Origin: Azonexus sp.
Lineage (GTDB): Bacteria > Pseudomonadota > Gammaproteobacteria > Burkholderiales > Rhodocyclaceae
DNA: 64,000 nt
Assembly (NCBI GenBank): GCA_017983755.1
Contig: JAGOAU010000010.1
Location: 1 to 64,000 of the forward strand
Direction of reading: 5' to 3'
Positions 25,524 to 34,674 of this stretch are shown here, one piece after another (position 1 is the first letter of the stretch; every line of letters begins with the position of its first letter). The position numbers and the translations under genes were made by a program. Below the pieces are notes generated by a model. It made no database searches and was not told where the DNA came from. It was given only the letters and a program-made list of their open reading frames with translations.

Positions 25524-27284
25524 ATGCCAGCCGCCGTTCCCCCTTCCCCCCTCCGTTGCCGCACCCCCGCCCCGCCGGCCATGCACCGGTGGGTCAGCGT
25601 CGCGCTGTTCTGGCTGATGGCAATGCAGGCGGTCCTGGTCCATGCCGCCGGCCTCGAGTCCCTGCCCGCCGAACCGCTCGGCCGCTGGATGGAGGTCATG
25701 ATCGAGAAGGGCCGCCCGCTGACGCTCGACGAAGCGCACGGGCGACTGCGCGGTGGCGCCTTCGTCCGCGGCCACGAAGAGGTGCTCAAGTTCGGCATCG
25801 GTGCACGCCCGGCCTGGTTGCACCTGGCCGTCGACAATGGCAGTCTGCGCCCTGCCGAACGCCGCCTGCAACTGGAAATTTCCTGGCTCGACCGCATCGA
25901 CGTCTATCTCGTCCAAGACGGCGAAATGCTCCTCTACAAGACCGCCGGCGATGGCGATGCCGCGGCGCAGCACCCGCTGCCCGGCCTTGGCTACGTCTTC
26001 GACCTCACCTTGCCGCCCGGGCAGAGCAGCATTTTCCTGAGGGTGGAGACACCGGACCCGCTGCTGTTGCCGGTCCGCCTGCTCGACAATGCCCAGATCG
26101 GTTCCCTGCAGCGGCAGTACGACTACGGCTACGGCCTGCTCTACGGCTTCCTGCTGGCGCTGATCGCCTACAACGCCATGCTCTACATCGGCCTGCGCGA
26201 ACGCAGTTACCTCGACTACACCTTCTACCTCGGCAGCTTCACGCTGGCTCACATCAGCTACACGGGCCACGGCTACATCTGGCTGTGGCCCGGCAATACT
26301 GCCATCCAGCAATACGCCATTCCGCTGATGATGGTGATCTTCGGCTGCCTCGGCCTGCGCTTCGCCGACGGCTTTCTCAACCTCCGCCAGCACTCCCCGG
26401 ACATCCACCGCCTGATCCGCTGGATGTCGCTCTCCGGGCTGTTCATGATCTTCCTGACGATTGCGCTCGAACGACAACAGGATGCAGTGCTGTTCGCCTT
26501 CGCCTTCGTCCTGCTGTTCTCGATCGTCATGGTCTGGCTAGGGCTCATCGCGATCCGTCATGGCCAGGTCGCCGCTCGCTACTTCCTGGCTGCCGCGCTG
26601 ACCGCCATGGTCGGCACCTCGACGACAGCGCTGGCCGTCTGGTTCGGCCTCGCCTATTCGCCGCTCGCCTTCCACGCAGCCGGCTGGGGTGTCGTCGCCG
26701 AAGGCATCCTGCTCGCCCTGGCACTCGCCTACCGGATGCGCCAATACCAGCGTGCCCGCCTGCAAGCCGAGCATCTCGCCCGCACCGATCCGCTGACCGG
26801 GCTGTCCAACCGGCGCGCCTTCCTCGAACACGCCGGCCCGGTCTGGAGCACGGCTCAGCGCAGCAAGCGCCCACTGGCGGCGATGATGGTCGACATCGAT
26901 TTCTTCAAGGCGATCAACGACAACCACGGGCATGCGATGGGCGACCGGGTACTGCAGGCAGTGTCCCAGCTCCTCTCGGAAGTCTGCCGCGGCGGCGACA
27001 TCACGGCGCGCTGGGGTGGCGAGGAATTCGCCATCCTGCTGCCGGAAACCACCGCCGCCCAGGCCGCGCAACTGGCCGAACGCCTGCGCACCAAGATCGC
27101 CGCCCTGCGCCTCGGTTCGCCGCGCAAGCCGATCCGGCTGTCAGCGAGTTTCGGGATCGCCGAACGCGGCGAGCACGAAAGCCTCGACCAGTTGATCCAC
27201 GAGGCGGACGAATGGCTTTATCACGCCAAGGAATCGGGGCGCAACCGCGTCGCCGGGCCGCTGGAACTGCAACCGGCGGGGTAG
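25524..27284 (+). CDS. 7TMR-DISM diguanylate cyclase
   Basis: A 586-residue protein with an N-terminal signal/anchor (RWVSVALFWLMAMQAVLVHA). It has a periplasmic 7TMR-DISMED2-type sensor domain (about 45-185), seven membrane helices (about 205-405), a short helix and a GGDEF domain (about 425-580). The active site reads RWGGEEF, a functional GGEEF variant. RGGD five residues before it is an intact inhibitory I-site, so c-di-GMP synthesis with product inhibition is expected. DIDFFKAINDNHGHAMGD carries the metal/substrate residues. ATG 25581 is an alternative start giving a shorter leader. No Shine-Dalgarno decides between them. Confidence 0.87.
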   Translation: MPAAVPPSPLRCRTPAPPAMHRWVSVALFWLMAMQAVLVHAAGLESLPAEPLGRWMEVMIEKGRPLTLDEAHGRLRGGAFVRGHEEVLKFGIGARPAWLHLAVDNGSLRPAERRLQLEISWLDRIDVYLVQDGEMLLYKTAGDGDAAAQHPLPGLGYVFDLTLPPGQSSIFLRVETPDPLLLPVRLLDNAQIGSLQRQYDYGYGLLYGFLLALIAYNAMLYIGLRERSYLDYTFYLGSFTLAHISYTGHGYIWLWPGNTAIQQYAIPLMMVIFGCLGLRFADGFLNLRQHSPDIHRLIRWMSLSGLFMIFLTIALERQQDAVLFAFAFVLLFSIVMVWLGLIAIRHGQVAARYFLAAALTAMVGTSTTALAVWFGLAYSPLAFHAAGWGVVAEGILLALALAYRMRQYQRARLQAEHLARTDPLTGLSNRRAFLEHAGPVWSTAQRSKRPLAAMMVDIDFFKAINDNHGHAMGDRVLQAVSQLLSEVCRGGDITARWGGEEFAILLPETTAAQAAQLAERLRTKIAALRLGSPRKPIRLSASFGIAERGEHESLDQLIHEADEWLYHAKESGRNRVAGPLELQPAG

Positions 27285-27292
27285 CCGGCAGC

Positions 27293-28141
27293 CTAGACGG
27301 CGACCAGCGTCTGCCTGCCGTACCATTCCTCGCCAGCAGGCAAGGTCACCGGCTGCCGGGCGATGGCCGCCTCGACGCAGAGCATGTGGCGCCAGCCGTC
27401 GGCCGGCATGTCGGCCAGCGCGGCGCACTTGTCCAGCCACGGGTTCCACACCACGACATCTGGAAAGCCCTGGCTCTGGATACCCAGGCTGAGGTTGCCG
27501 GCCTTCAGCAGCTGCGGCCGCCTGACGTCATGATAGACGCGGTCGACCTCGCCCTCGACGACCAGTTCGGTACCGCTTTCGCGAACTATCTTGTCACCGT
27601 TGGCGGCATCACGGTAGTCGTGGCCGTAAAGGCCTTCGAGCGCGACATCCTCGACCTGGATGACCCGCAGATAGGTATGCAGCGCACCGGTGAAGGCGAA
27701 CGGCGCCGCGCCGTTGTTGACAATGCAGAGTTCGAGATCGATGCGGTCGACCTCCAGCATCACTGTAATTTCGGCCTTGAAGGCATGCGGCCACAGGGCG
27801 CGGGTCTCCGCATCGTCGGCGAGTTCCAGCGTCGCCAGCGCGTAATCGTCACCACAGCGCTGCGTGGCGACCGACCACTCGCGGGTGCGCACGAAGCCGT
27901 GCTTGGGCAGGTCGCCGAGCCCGGCGAATTGCGGAAAGCAGACCGGAATGCCGCCGCGGATCGCGACGCTGCCGTCGAAAACGGCACGCTCCGAAAGAAA
28001 CAGGCGTTCACGGCCGTCAGGCGTGATCCATGACAGGATCTGGGCGCCGAGCCGGCTGATGACGGCAGACGAGCCGCGCGGCCCGTGCAGGCGCAAGGCC
28101 TCGATGCCGTGGAATTCAATCGTTTCGATATTCGGTTTCAT
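27293..28141 (-). CDS. D-hexose-6-phosphate mutarotase (YeaD-like)
   Basis: A 282-residue protein of the aldose-1-epimerase superfamily, YeaD branch. Typical blocks are RGSSAVISRLGAQILSWITP, IRGGIPVCFPQFAGLGDLPK and HGFVRTREW (catalytic His region). LHTYLRV follows, and VVWNPWLDKCAALADM is close to the end. The family interconverts alpha and beta glucose-6-phosphate. The start ATG 28141 has GGAAA in front. The gene overlaps the start of the mutarotase upstream neighbour (DUF3301) by 26 bases. Its stop lies nine bases from the stop of the convergent cyclase gene. Confidence 0.87.
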   Translation of the reverse strand: MKPNIETIEFHGIEALRLHGPRGSSAVISRLGAQILSWITPDGRERLFLSERAVFDGSVAIRGGIPVCFPQFAGLGDLPKHGFVRTREWSVATQRCGDDYALATLELADDAETRALWPHAFKAEITVMLEVDRIDLELCIVNNGAAPFAFTGALHTYLRVIQVEDVALEGLYGHDYRDAANGDKIVRESGTELVVEGEVDRVYHDVRRPQLLKAGNLSLGIQSQGFPDVVVWNPWLDKCAALADMPADGWRHMLCVEAAIARQPVTLPAGEEWYGRQTLVAV

Positions 28142-28475
28142 GAGTTTCCGGTGCCCTGGGCACCACGTAAAGTTGCGGGCGGACATGCAGCAGTTCGACC
28201 CGGTGGCCGAGCATGGTCACGCTGCCGGGCCGTCGGTTGTCGCCGTTGTCACTGTATTCGAAGGCGTAGATGCGGCGCAGCTTCAGTTGTCCGTCATCGT
28301 CGCGCGCCGGCCGCAGCGAGCGGATGACGACGGTTTCGTCGAGCAGCTGCAGCCCTTCCTCGGCGCATGCCTGCTGCGCCGCCCGGACGCCGATCTCGCG
28401 CGCCTTGAGGCTGTCGAGCCAGAGCCAGACGCCGGCCCCCAGCAGCCCGAGTACGAGCAATTCGAGTAAATCCAT
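28116..28475 (-). CDS. DUF3301 membrane-anchored protein
   Basis: A 119-residue protein with an N-terminal hydrophobic helix (LLELLVLGLLGAGVWLWL). The conserved soluble segment reads LKAREIGVRAAQQACAEEGLQLLDETVV, followed by LRRIYAFEYSDNGDNRRPGSVTMLGHRVELL. This matches DUF3301, a gammaproteobacterial/betaproteobacterial family of unknown function. It overlaps the mutarotase start, so the pair is translationally coupled. It is divergent from the gene at 28565. Confidence 0.8.
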   Translation of the reverse strand: MDLLELLVLGLLGAGVWLWLDSLKAREIGVRAAQQACAEEGLQLLDETVVIRSLRPARDDDGQLKLRRIYAFEYSDNGDNRRPGSVTMLGHRVELLHVRPQLYVVPRAPETHETEYRND

Positions 28476-28564
28476 CGCCCAAGTATACGTAAACCGTGAA
28501 ACATGCCACGTTGTTTTGTGACGATTTGCGGGATAATCCGCGTACTTTTAAAACGTGTCGAGCC

Positions 28565-30082
28565 ATGAAGTCCGCCCTCAGACTGTTTCGCGACCTGCTC
28601 CCCTTCAGCCAGCCGCCGGCTGACCGGAAGGCCGCCGAAGTACGCGAACTGCTCGACACGGTAGCCGGATTGTCGTCTTACGAGGTGGTTACTGAACTGA
28701 CGGCGCACGTCATTCCGGCCATCGTCGAGCAGCAGAACCTCCACATGCGCTTCAAACTGCTCGAAGACGCACGCCAGGAAGCCGAAAAGGCGTTGCCGGT
28801 GCTCGAGCGGCACATCGATTACTCGCCCCTGCCCCTGCCGCTGGCTGCGACCACCTCCGCCCTCGCCGCCGACAACCTGATGAAGACGCTGGCCGTCGGC
28901 TATTTCGAGATCGCCAGGGCGATTGCCAACGGCAGCCAGCAGAAGGCGCTCAGCCGCATGTTCCAGCGTGCGACACTGCGCGCGATGCTGCTGCTGGCCC
29001 GGCGCCAGCAGCTGGCCTATCGCACCTACGCCAAACCGTCGTCGTCGTCCTGGATCATGCTGCACGAGCTCTACCAGATGGCCCGCACGCTGCGCACCCG
29101 GAACCCGGGCGAAGACATCTCACCGATCGAACACCAGTACCTGAGCGCCCTGCTTTTCGCCTACCTCGAACCCAGCAAGCTGCCGCGCATCGACCTGGCC
29201 GCCGCCATCTTCTGCACGCAGCAGCTGGCCGTGCATGCCAGGGTCGCCGAGGTCACGCCGGAAACGAACAGCAGCCCGGCCAGCGCGTCGTGCTTCTTCG
29301 TCCGGCCGGAAGACGGCACCCCCGGCACCCCGCTGCAGCGCATGCCGCAGGGAACTCCGATATTCGACGGGATAATCATCGACTGCAGCGGCGTCCTCGA
29401 AGCTCTCGACAAATCGGGCAACCGCAGCCCCGACAACCTCGACGAACCCGGCCTCGACATCCCACCGGCCCTGCTGCACACCCTGCAACTGGCGCTCGGC
29501 GGCCGCTCGATGCGGCGCTTCGCGCGCAAGCGCTTCAAGCCGCACGCCGATCTGGTCGGCGGCATCGGACAGGTCATTCCCTTTATCGAGGGCAGCGCCC
29601 GCTCCCGGCGCTCGGCTGACGCCGCCAGCCAGCACGGCCCGAAGAGCTTCGTCCCCAGCGAATGGTCGTTGATCGACCAGAGCCCGGACGGCTTTCTCGT
29701 CCGCTTCATCCAGGGCGAAAACTGGAAAGTCGGCGTCGGCAACATCGTCGCCCTGCAGCCGCGCGAATCGAGCAAGGTGCACGTCTGCATGGTCCGGCGC
29801 ATCGCCACCAACACCCAGGGCCGTCTCGAACTCGGCCTGCAGGCGCTGTCGCCGCAGGTCAGCGTGGTCGACCTGCCCGGCCATGGCGAAATCCGGCGCG
29901 GCATCTACCTCCACCGCCTGCCGGGCTATGGCGATCGCCCGGGCATCATCGCCCGGCCCGGCCATCTCGCCAGCGGTCACAAACTCAAGCTTGCCGCCGC
30001 CGGCGAACCCCAGCTCTGGCAGATCGGCAGGCGCCTCGAAGCCTCCGAAGGGCTGGAGTTCTTCGCCCTCGTTCCACTCTAG
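28565..30082 (+). CDS. uncharacterised protein with PilZ-like C-terminus
   Basis: A 505-residue cytoplasmic protein that I do not recognise. The N-terminal two thirds are mainly helical (AADRKAAEVRELLDTVAGLS; ANGSQQKALSRMFQRATLRA). There is a Ser/Pro-rich middle (about 240-270). The C-terminal region contains a beta-rich part (EWSLIDQSPDGFLVRFIQGE, VGVGNIVALQ, VHVCMVRRIATNTQGRLELG) that resembles a PilZ-type barrel without the full RxxxR/DxSxxG signature. It may bind a ligand or act as a scaffold. It starts at ATG 28565 and ends 14 bases before rlmJ, which suggests cotranscription. Confidence 0.65.
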   Translation: MKSALRLFRDLLPFSQPPADRKAAEVRELLDTVAGLSSYEVVTELTAHVIPAIVEQQNLHMRFKLLEDARQEAEKALPVLERHIDYSPLPLPLAATTSALAADNLMKTLAVGYFEIARAIANGSQQKALSRMFQRATLRAMLLLARRQQLAYRTYAKPSSSSWIMLHELYQMARTLRTRNPGEDISPIEHQYLSALLFAYLEPSKLPRIDLAAAIFCTQQLAVHARVAEVTPETNSSPASASCFFVRPEDGTPGTPLQRMPQGTPIFDGIIIDCSGVLEALDKSGNRSPDNLDEPGLDIPPALLHTLQLALGGRSMRRFARKRFKPHADLVGGIGQVIPFIEGSARSRRSADAASQHGPKSFVPSEWSLIDQSPDGFLVRFIQGENWKVGVGNIVALQPRESSKVHVCMVRRIATNTQGRLELGLQALSPQVSVVDLPGHGEIRRGIYLHRLPGYGDRPGIIARPGHLASGHKLKLAAAGEPQLWQIGRRLEASEGLEFFALVPL

Positions 30083-30096
30083 GCCTTCAGGCGCCC

Positions 30097-30942
30097 ATGC
30101 TCAGCTACCGTCATGCCTTTCACGCCGGCAACCACGCCGACGTGCTGAAACATCTCATCCTGCTGCAGATCGCCGAATACATGGGCGAAAAGCCGGCACC
30201 GTTCTGGATCATCGACACCCACGCCGGCGCCGGACGCTACGCGCTGGAATCGGCGCACGCCAGCAAGCTCGCCGAATACCGCGACGGCATCGGCCGCCTG
30301 TGGGACAGGAAAGGCCTGCCGCCGGCTGCGGTCGACTACCTGGAATTCGTCAAAATGCTCAACCCGGACGGCCAGTTACGCCACTACCCGGGTTCGCCGT
30401 GGCTGGCCAGCCAGTTGCTGCGCGAGGGCGACCGCCTGCGCCTCTACGAACTGCACAGCACCGACGTCAAGCTGCTGCAGGAATGCTTCAAGGGCGCCGG
30501 GCGCCAGGTCACGATCACCGCCGGCGACGGTTTCGCCGGACTGAAGGCCATCCTGCCGCCACCGACCCGACGTGCGCTGGTGCTGATCGACCCTTCCTAC
30601 GAAACGCGGGACGACTATGTCAACGTCGTCAAGGGCCTGCAGGAGGCGCTCAAGCGCTTCGCCACCGGCACTTACGCGCTGTGGTACCCGATGCTGTCCA
30701 AACTCGAATCGCGCAAGCTGCCGGACAGGCTGAAGGGTCTCGGCGCCGCCAGCTGGCTGCATGTCACGCTTGAGGTCAGCGCACCGTCCAAGGACGGGTT
30801 CGGCATGAACGGCAGCGGCATGTTCATCATCAATCCACCGTGGACGCTGGAAAAGAAGCTGCACGAAACCCTGCCGAAACTGACCGAGATCCTGGCCCAG
30901 GATGCCGGGGCGAAATTCACCCTGGAAAGCCAGAGCGCCTGA
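30097..30942 (+). CDS. rlmJ: 23S rRNA (adenine(2030)-N6)-methyltransferase RlmJ
   Basis: A 281-residue methyltransferase. The opening LSYRHAFHAGNHADVLKHLI is the RlmJ signature. IIDTHAGAGRYAL holds the SAM-binding motif, and LIDPSYETRDDY is the N6-adenine catalytic motif (DPSYE, a form of DPPY). WYPMLSK and GMNGSGMFIINPPW complete the family pattern. It modifies A2030 of 23S rRNA. It ends three bases before the stop of the convergent MazG-like gene, so transcripts overlap at the 3' ends. Confidence 0.93.
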   Translation: MLSYRHAFHAGNHADVLKHLILLQIAEYMGEKPAPFWIIDTHAGAGRYALESAHASKLAEYRDGIGRLWDRKGLPPAAVDYLEFVKMLNPDGQLRHYPGSPWLASQLLREGDRLRLYELHSTDVKLLQECFKGAGRQVTITAGDGFAGLKAILPPPTRRALVLIDPSYETRDDYVNVVKGLQEALKRFATGTYALWYPMLSKLESRKLPDRLKGLGAASWLHVTLEVSAPSKDGFGMNGSGMFIINPPWTLEKKLHETLPKLTEILAQDAGAKFTLESQSA

Positions 30943-30945
30943 CGC

Positions 30946-31308
30946 TCAGCCGAGTTCGGTGTATTTGGCCCGCGATCCCCGGGCCTTGTCGACCGGATAC
31001 TTCTCCGCGTTCTTCGCCAGCTTGGCGCGCGTGACTGCCGCCAGATCGATCCCCGCCGTTTCGGCGATCAGCAACAGATAGAGCAGGATGTCGGCGCATT
31101 CGTCGTGCAGCGCCTCGCGGATCAGCGGGTCGGCCGGCAGCGCCTCGACCTCGGCGTCGCTCTTCCATTGCGTCAGTTCCAGCAGTTCGGCGGCTTCCAG
31201 GTTGAGCGAGGTGATCAGGTTGCGCAGCGAATGAAACTGCCGCCAGTCGCGCGCATCGCGAAATTCCAGGACTGCTGCGGTCAACGCCTCAAAATCGCTC
31301 AATTTCAA
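30946..31308 (-). CDS. MazG-like nucleotide pyrophosphohydrolase
   Basis: A 120-residue all-helical protein. The metal-binding E-x-x-E...E-x-x-D pattern is visible in LNLEAAELLELTQWKSD (about 36-52) and LHDECADILLYLLLIAE (about 66-83). This fits the RS21-C6/dCTPase branch, which cleaves (d)NTPs to monophosphates and sanitises the nucleotide pool. The N-terminal EFRDARDWRQFHSLRNLITS is characteristic of the branch. The substrate is probably a modified or cytosine nucleotide, though this is inference. It sits alone between rlmJ and the TctE-like kinase. Confidence 0.83.
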   Translation of the reverse strand: MKLSDFEALTAAVLEFRDARDWRQFHSLRNLITSLNLEAAELLELTQWKSDAEVEALPADPLIREALHDECADILLYLLLIAETAGIDLAAVTRAKLAKNAEKYPVDKARGSRAKYTELG

Positions 31309-31332
31309 ACCCCAGGCAAAGGCAACGGACTC

Positions 31333-32694
31333 CTATGCTAGCGCAAATCGCACCGTCACCCGCGCCCCGCCCAGTTCGGGAGACCGATCGATAGCCGCCT
31401 GGCCGCCATGCTGGCGGGCGATCTCGCGGACGATGGCGAGGCCGAGGCCGCTGCCACGGCTGGCGCTGCCAAGCGCCTGATAGAAGCGCTCGAACACCTT
31501 GTCACGGTCGGCCGCGGGAATGCCGGCGCCGCTGTCCTCGACCACCAGCCACGCCCCGTCGTCACCCGCGCCGCAGCGGACGGTGACGCTGCCGCCGCGC
31601 GGCGTGTGGCGCAGCGCATTGTCGATCAGGTTGGCAAACACCTCCTGCAGCAGCAGCCTGTTGCCGAGCACCGCACACGGGGCGAGATCGAAGCCGAGAT
31701 CGATTCCGTTCCTGATCGCCACCGGCAGCCAGTCCTCGGCCGCGGCCTGGGCCACTTCTTCGAGCGCCACGCGCGGCTGGGTCCGGGCCAGCGAGGGCTG
31801 CGCCCGGGCCAGCATCAGCATCTGCTCGACGAGATGCGACAGGCGATGCGCCGCCGCGAGTATGCCCTGCAATTGCTGCCGCATCAGTGGGTCCGATGCG
31901 GCCAGCGTCGCCTCGACCTGCGCCTGGAGTGCCGCGATAGGTGTCCGCAACTGATGTGCCGCGTCGGAAACAAAGTGGCGCTGGCTGTCGAGCGAATGCC
32001 CGAGCCGGTTCAGCAGTTCGTTGATTTCCCGCACCACCGGCTGGATTTCCTCCGGCACGTCGGTGGTCACCGGCCGCAGGTCGGCCTGCGAACGCCCGGC
32101 CAGTTCCTCGCGCAGGCTGGCCAGCGGTGTCAGACCCGAACGTACGCCGAACCAGACGACGGCCAGACTGACGACAATCAGCAGCAGCTCCGGCAACAGC
32201 ATGCCGAGCAGGATTTCACGGACCAGCGCAGTGCGCTTGACCAGCGTCTCGCCGGCGAGGACGGTGAAGGTCTGGCCACCCCGCTCGGCTTTCAATGCCG
32301 CGACCCGAACCGGCTGGTCATTGAGCCGGCCATCGAAGTAATAGCGCCCCTCGCTCCAGACTTCCTTCGGCAGCCGCGGCGGCGGCATCGGCAAACCTGC
32401 TTCACCGTCGAGCAACTCGCCATTCGGGCCGCGCACTGCAAAAAAGATCTCATCGAACTTGTCGACCAGCAGGACGTCCCGCGCCTGCGCGGTAAGCGGC
32501 AACACAGGCTTGCCGTCATACATTGCCAGTTGCTCGACGATCGCCAGCGCGGTGTCGAACAGCGCCCGGTCGTAGGCTTTCGTCGCGCTGCGCAGCGCCA
32601 CCCAGTAAGCTGTTACGGCGCCGGCCAGCAACAGCACCAGCATCGCCGGCAGCAGCCAGCGCAGCAGCAGAAAACGCAGGCTAGGTTGCCGCAT
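31333..32694 (-). CDS. TctE-like sensor histidine kinase
   Basis: A 453-residue kinase whose ATG 32694 lies within the last codons of the regulator gene (14-base overlap). Membrane helices at about 9-30 and 165-188 flank a periplasmic domain of the TctE N-terminal type, rich in FDEIFFAVRGPNGELL and YYFDGRLNDQPVRVAAL. HAMP-like LTPLASLREELAGRSQADLRP leads to the H-box FVSDAAHQLRTPIAALQAQ. The ATPase has NLIDNALRHTPRGG, EDSGAGIPAAD and GSGLGLAIV. TctE senses tricarboxylates in Salmonella, but beside a Czc-type operon a metal stimulus is more probable. Confidence 0.88.
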   Translation of the reverse strand: MRQPSLRFLLLRWLLPAMLVLLLAGAVTAYWVALRSATKAYDRALFDTALAIVEQLAMYDGKPVLPLTAQARDVLLVDKFDEIFFAVRGPNGELLDGEAGLPMPPPRLPKEVWSEGRYYFDGRLNDQPVRVAALKAERGGQTFTVLAGETLVKRTALVREILLGMLLPELLLIVVSLAVVWFGVRSGLTPLASLREELAGRSQADLRPVTTDVPEEIQPVVREINELLNRLGHSLDSQRHFVSDAAHQLRTPIAALQAQVEATLAASDPLMRQQLQGILAAAHRLSHLVEQMLMLARAQPSLARTQPRVALEEVAQAAAEDWLPVAIRNGIDLGFDLAPCAVLGNRLLLQEVFANLIDNALRHTPRGGSVTVRCGAGDDGAWLVVEDSGAGIPAADRDKVFERFYQALGSASRGSGLGLAIVREIARQHGGQAAIDRSPELGGARVTVRFALA

Positions 32695-33370
32695 CGCCGG
32701 CTTCGGGCGGTTTTTCCAGGTAGTAGCCGAGGCCGCGAACGGTACGGATGACGATGCCGGCCGGCTCCAGCTTGCCGCGCAGGCGGGAAATGAACTTTTC
32801 GACGGCATTGGGCGTGATTTCATCTTCCCAACTGTACAAGGCCTGCATGATCTGGTCCTTGTTGACGATCCGGTTGACGCGCTGGGCAAGAAACTCGAGC
32901 GCCGCCCATTCGCGCGCCGTCAGGTCAAGCGCCTCACCATCCAGCCAGGCGCGCTTGCCGACGGTATCGAGCGTCAGGCGTCCGAGGCGGATGACCGGAT
33001 CGGGGGTTCCCAGGCCGCGCCGGATCAGGGCGCGCACCCGCGCCTCGAGTTCCGCCAGTGCCACCGGCTTCACCAGGTAGTCGTCGGCGCCCAGGTCGAG
33101 CAGGCGAACCCGCTCCTCCAGCCCCTCGCGCGCGGAGAGAACGAGAACGGGAGTTTTCTGGCGGCGTCCACGCAGGCGCTGCAGCACCTCGGCGCCGTCA
33201 AGTCCCGGCAGGCCGAGGTCGAGAATGACGAGATCGAAGGTTCCGCCTTCGATCCAGCGATCCGCCGATTTTCCGTCGGCAGCCATTTCCACCAGGTAGC
33301 CGGAATAGCTCAGCGCCCGCGCCAGGCCATCGGCCAGCAAGGCATCGTCTTCGACAAGCAGTATCCGCAT
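32681..33370 (-). CDS. OmpR-family response regulator, TctD-like
   Basis: A 229-residue regulator: receiver (EDDALLADG, phospho-Asp in VILDLGLPG at about 51, Lys in DDYLVKPVA) plus winged-helix domain ending SRLRGKLEPAGIVIRTVRGLGYY. The true start is ATG 33370 (MRILLVEDD). The frame continues upstream to 33433 but would run through the promoter. It is divergent from RND operon 2. The GGTCAG direct repeats at 33374-33390 in between are the expected binding site for both directions. Confidence 0.9.
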   Translation of the reverse strand: MRILLVEDDALLADGLARALSYSGYLVEMAADGKSADRWIEGGTFDLVILDLGLPGLDGAEVLQRLRGRRQKTPVLVLSAREGLEERVRLLDLGADDYLVKPVALAELEARVRALIRRGLGTPDPVIRLGRLTLDTVGKRAWLDGEALDLTAREWAALEFLAQRVNRIVNKDQIMQALYSWEDEITPNAVEKFISRLRGKLEPAGIVIRTVRGLGYYLEKPPEAGDAAT

Positions 33371-33373
33371 TAC

Positions 33374-33406
33374 GGTCAGCAATTGGTCAGGATTGCCCAA
33401 TACGAT
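33374..33406 (+). promoter_or_regulatory. OmpR-family direct-repeat operator and -10 of RND operon 2
   Basis: GGTCAG occurs twice (33374-33379 and 33385-33390), 11 bp apart. Ten bases later TACGAT (33401-33406) is a fair -10, 27 bases ahead of the first codon of the TolC-like gene. The geometry equals that of the 3727 and 12638 promoters, but the hexamer differs, as expected for a different regulator. The TctD-like gene is divergently adjacent. Confidence 0.65.
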
Positions 33407-33432
33407 ACCACTCCCCGCCATAAATCGAACCA

Positions 33433-34674
33433 ATGCGCCGCCTGCTCACCGCTCTCCTGCTGCTCCCCGTCGCAGTGCTGGCCCAAACGCCGCAACGCCT
33501 GTCGCTGTCTGAGGCAGAGACGCTCTGGCAGGAACACAACCGCGAATTGCAACTGGCCAAGGCCGCCGTATCAGGGGCCGAAGCCGATGTCCTCACCGCC
33601 GACCGGCTGTCGAATCCACAGGTATCGCTGAACCTGACTCAGATCAGCCCGTGGTCTGGCTACGGCTCCGGTCCCTGGAAAGACAAGAAGATGGACAACG
33701 TGCTGCGCCTCGATCAACTGATCGAGCGCGGCGGCAAGCGCGACTTGCGCGTCAAGGGTGCCAGTGCCTTGCTCGGTGCCAGCCGGCACGATCTCGACGA
33801 TACCGGCCGGCTGATGCTGCTGAACCTCCAGCAAACCTATTACGACCTGCGCCTGGCCCAGGACAAACGCCGCCTGGCCGGCGAAACGGCAGCCACTTAC
33901 GACAAGGCGCTGGAAACCGGCCGCCTGCGCCTCAAGGCTGGCGACATCTCGCAGGTCGAGCTGTCGCGGATGCAGATCGACAAGTCGCGCGCCGACAACG
34001 ATGCCCGCCAGACGCAAGCTGAACTGGAACAGGCCCAGGTCGCGCTCGCCTACCTGATCGGCCGCGAGAGCGACGCCGCCTTGCTTGTGGCCGACGACAA
34101 CTGGCCGTCCGTTGGCGACCAGCAACTCAAACGTGGCGACCTTGAACAGCGCCCGGATGTTGCGGCCGCCCGCCTGCGCGTGGCAGCGGCCGAAGCGACA
34201 CGCGACCTCGCCAAGGCCCAAAAAACCCGGGATGTGACGTTCGGCCTCCAGTACGAGCACAACATGCAGAGCGAGCCGACCAACAGCTATGGCTTCGGGG
34301 TCAGCGTGCCGCTCTTCATCTGGCATGAATACGAAGGGGAAATCGGCCGTGCCGAGGCCGACCTCAGTGCTGCGCGTCTGCTCTATGAACGGACCCTGGC
34401 GCAGGCCACTGGCAGCTCGGACCAGGCGTCCAGCGCCCTGCGCTCGGCGGAAGAGCGCCTCCGGCGCCTCGAAACCGGACTGCTCGCCGATGCCGAGCGC
34501 GTCGCACGGGCGGCGGAACTCGCCTACAGCCGGGGCGCCATGAACCTGATGGACCTGCTCGATGCGCGGCGGACCCAGCGCCAGGTCCAGATCGAAGCGG
34601 CCACCGCCCGCGCCGATTATGCCAAGGCGCTGGCCGCCTGGCGCCTGCAGGCCGACTACGGAAAATACAAATGA
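33433..34674 (+). CDS. TolC/CzcC-like outer-membrane efflux protein
   Basis: A 413-residue outer-membrane factor with signal peptide MRRLLTALLLLPVAVLA. The two TolC halves are visible: LWQEHNRELQLAKAAVSGAE and YYDLRLAQDKRRLAGETA in the first, and AAELAYSRGAMNLMDLLDAR in the second. It is the first gene of a CBA-ordered operon, the usual czc/cnr order. It ends in an ATGA overlap with the adaptor gene. It should form the outer channel for the pump encoded at 35795. Confidence 0.88.
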   Translation: MRRLLTALLLLPVAVLAQTPQRLSLSEAETLWQEHNRELQLAKAAVSGAEADVLTADRLSNPQVSLNLTQISPWSGYGSGPWKDKKMDNVLRLDQLIERGGKRDLRVKGASALLGASRHDLDDTGRLMLLNLQQTYYDLRLAQDKRRLAGETAATYDKALETGRLRLKAGDISQVELSRMQIDKSRADNDARQTQAELEQAQVALAYLIGRESDAALLVADDNWPSVGDQQLKRGDLEQRPDVAAARLRVAAAEATRDLAKAQKTRDVTFGLQYEHNMQSEPTNSYGFGVSVPLFIWHEYEGEIGRAEADLSAARLLYERTLAQATGSSDQASSALRSAEERLRRLETGLLADAERVARAAELAYSRGAMNLMDLLDARRTQRQVQIEAATARADYAKALAAWRLQADYGKYK

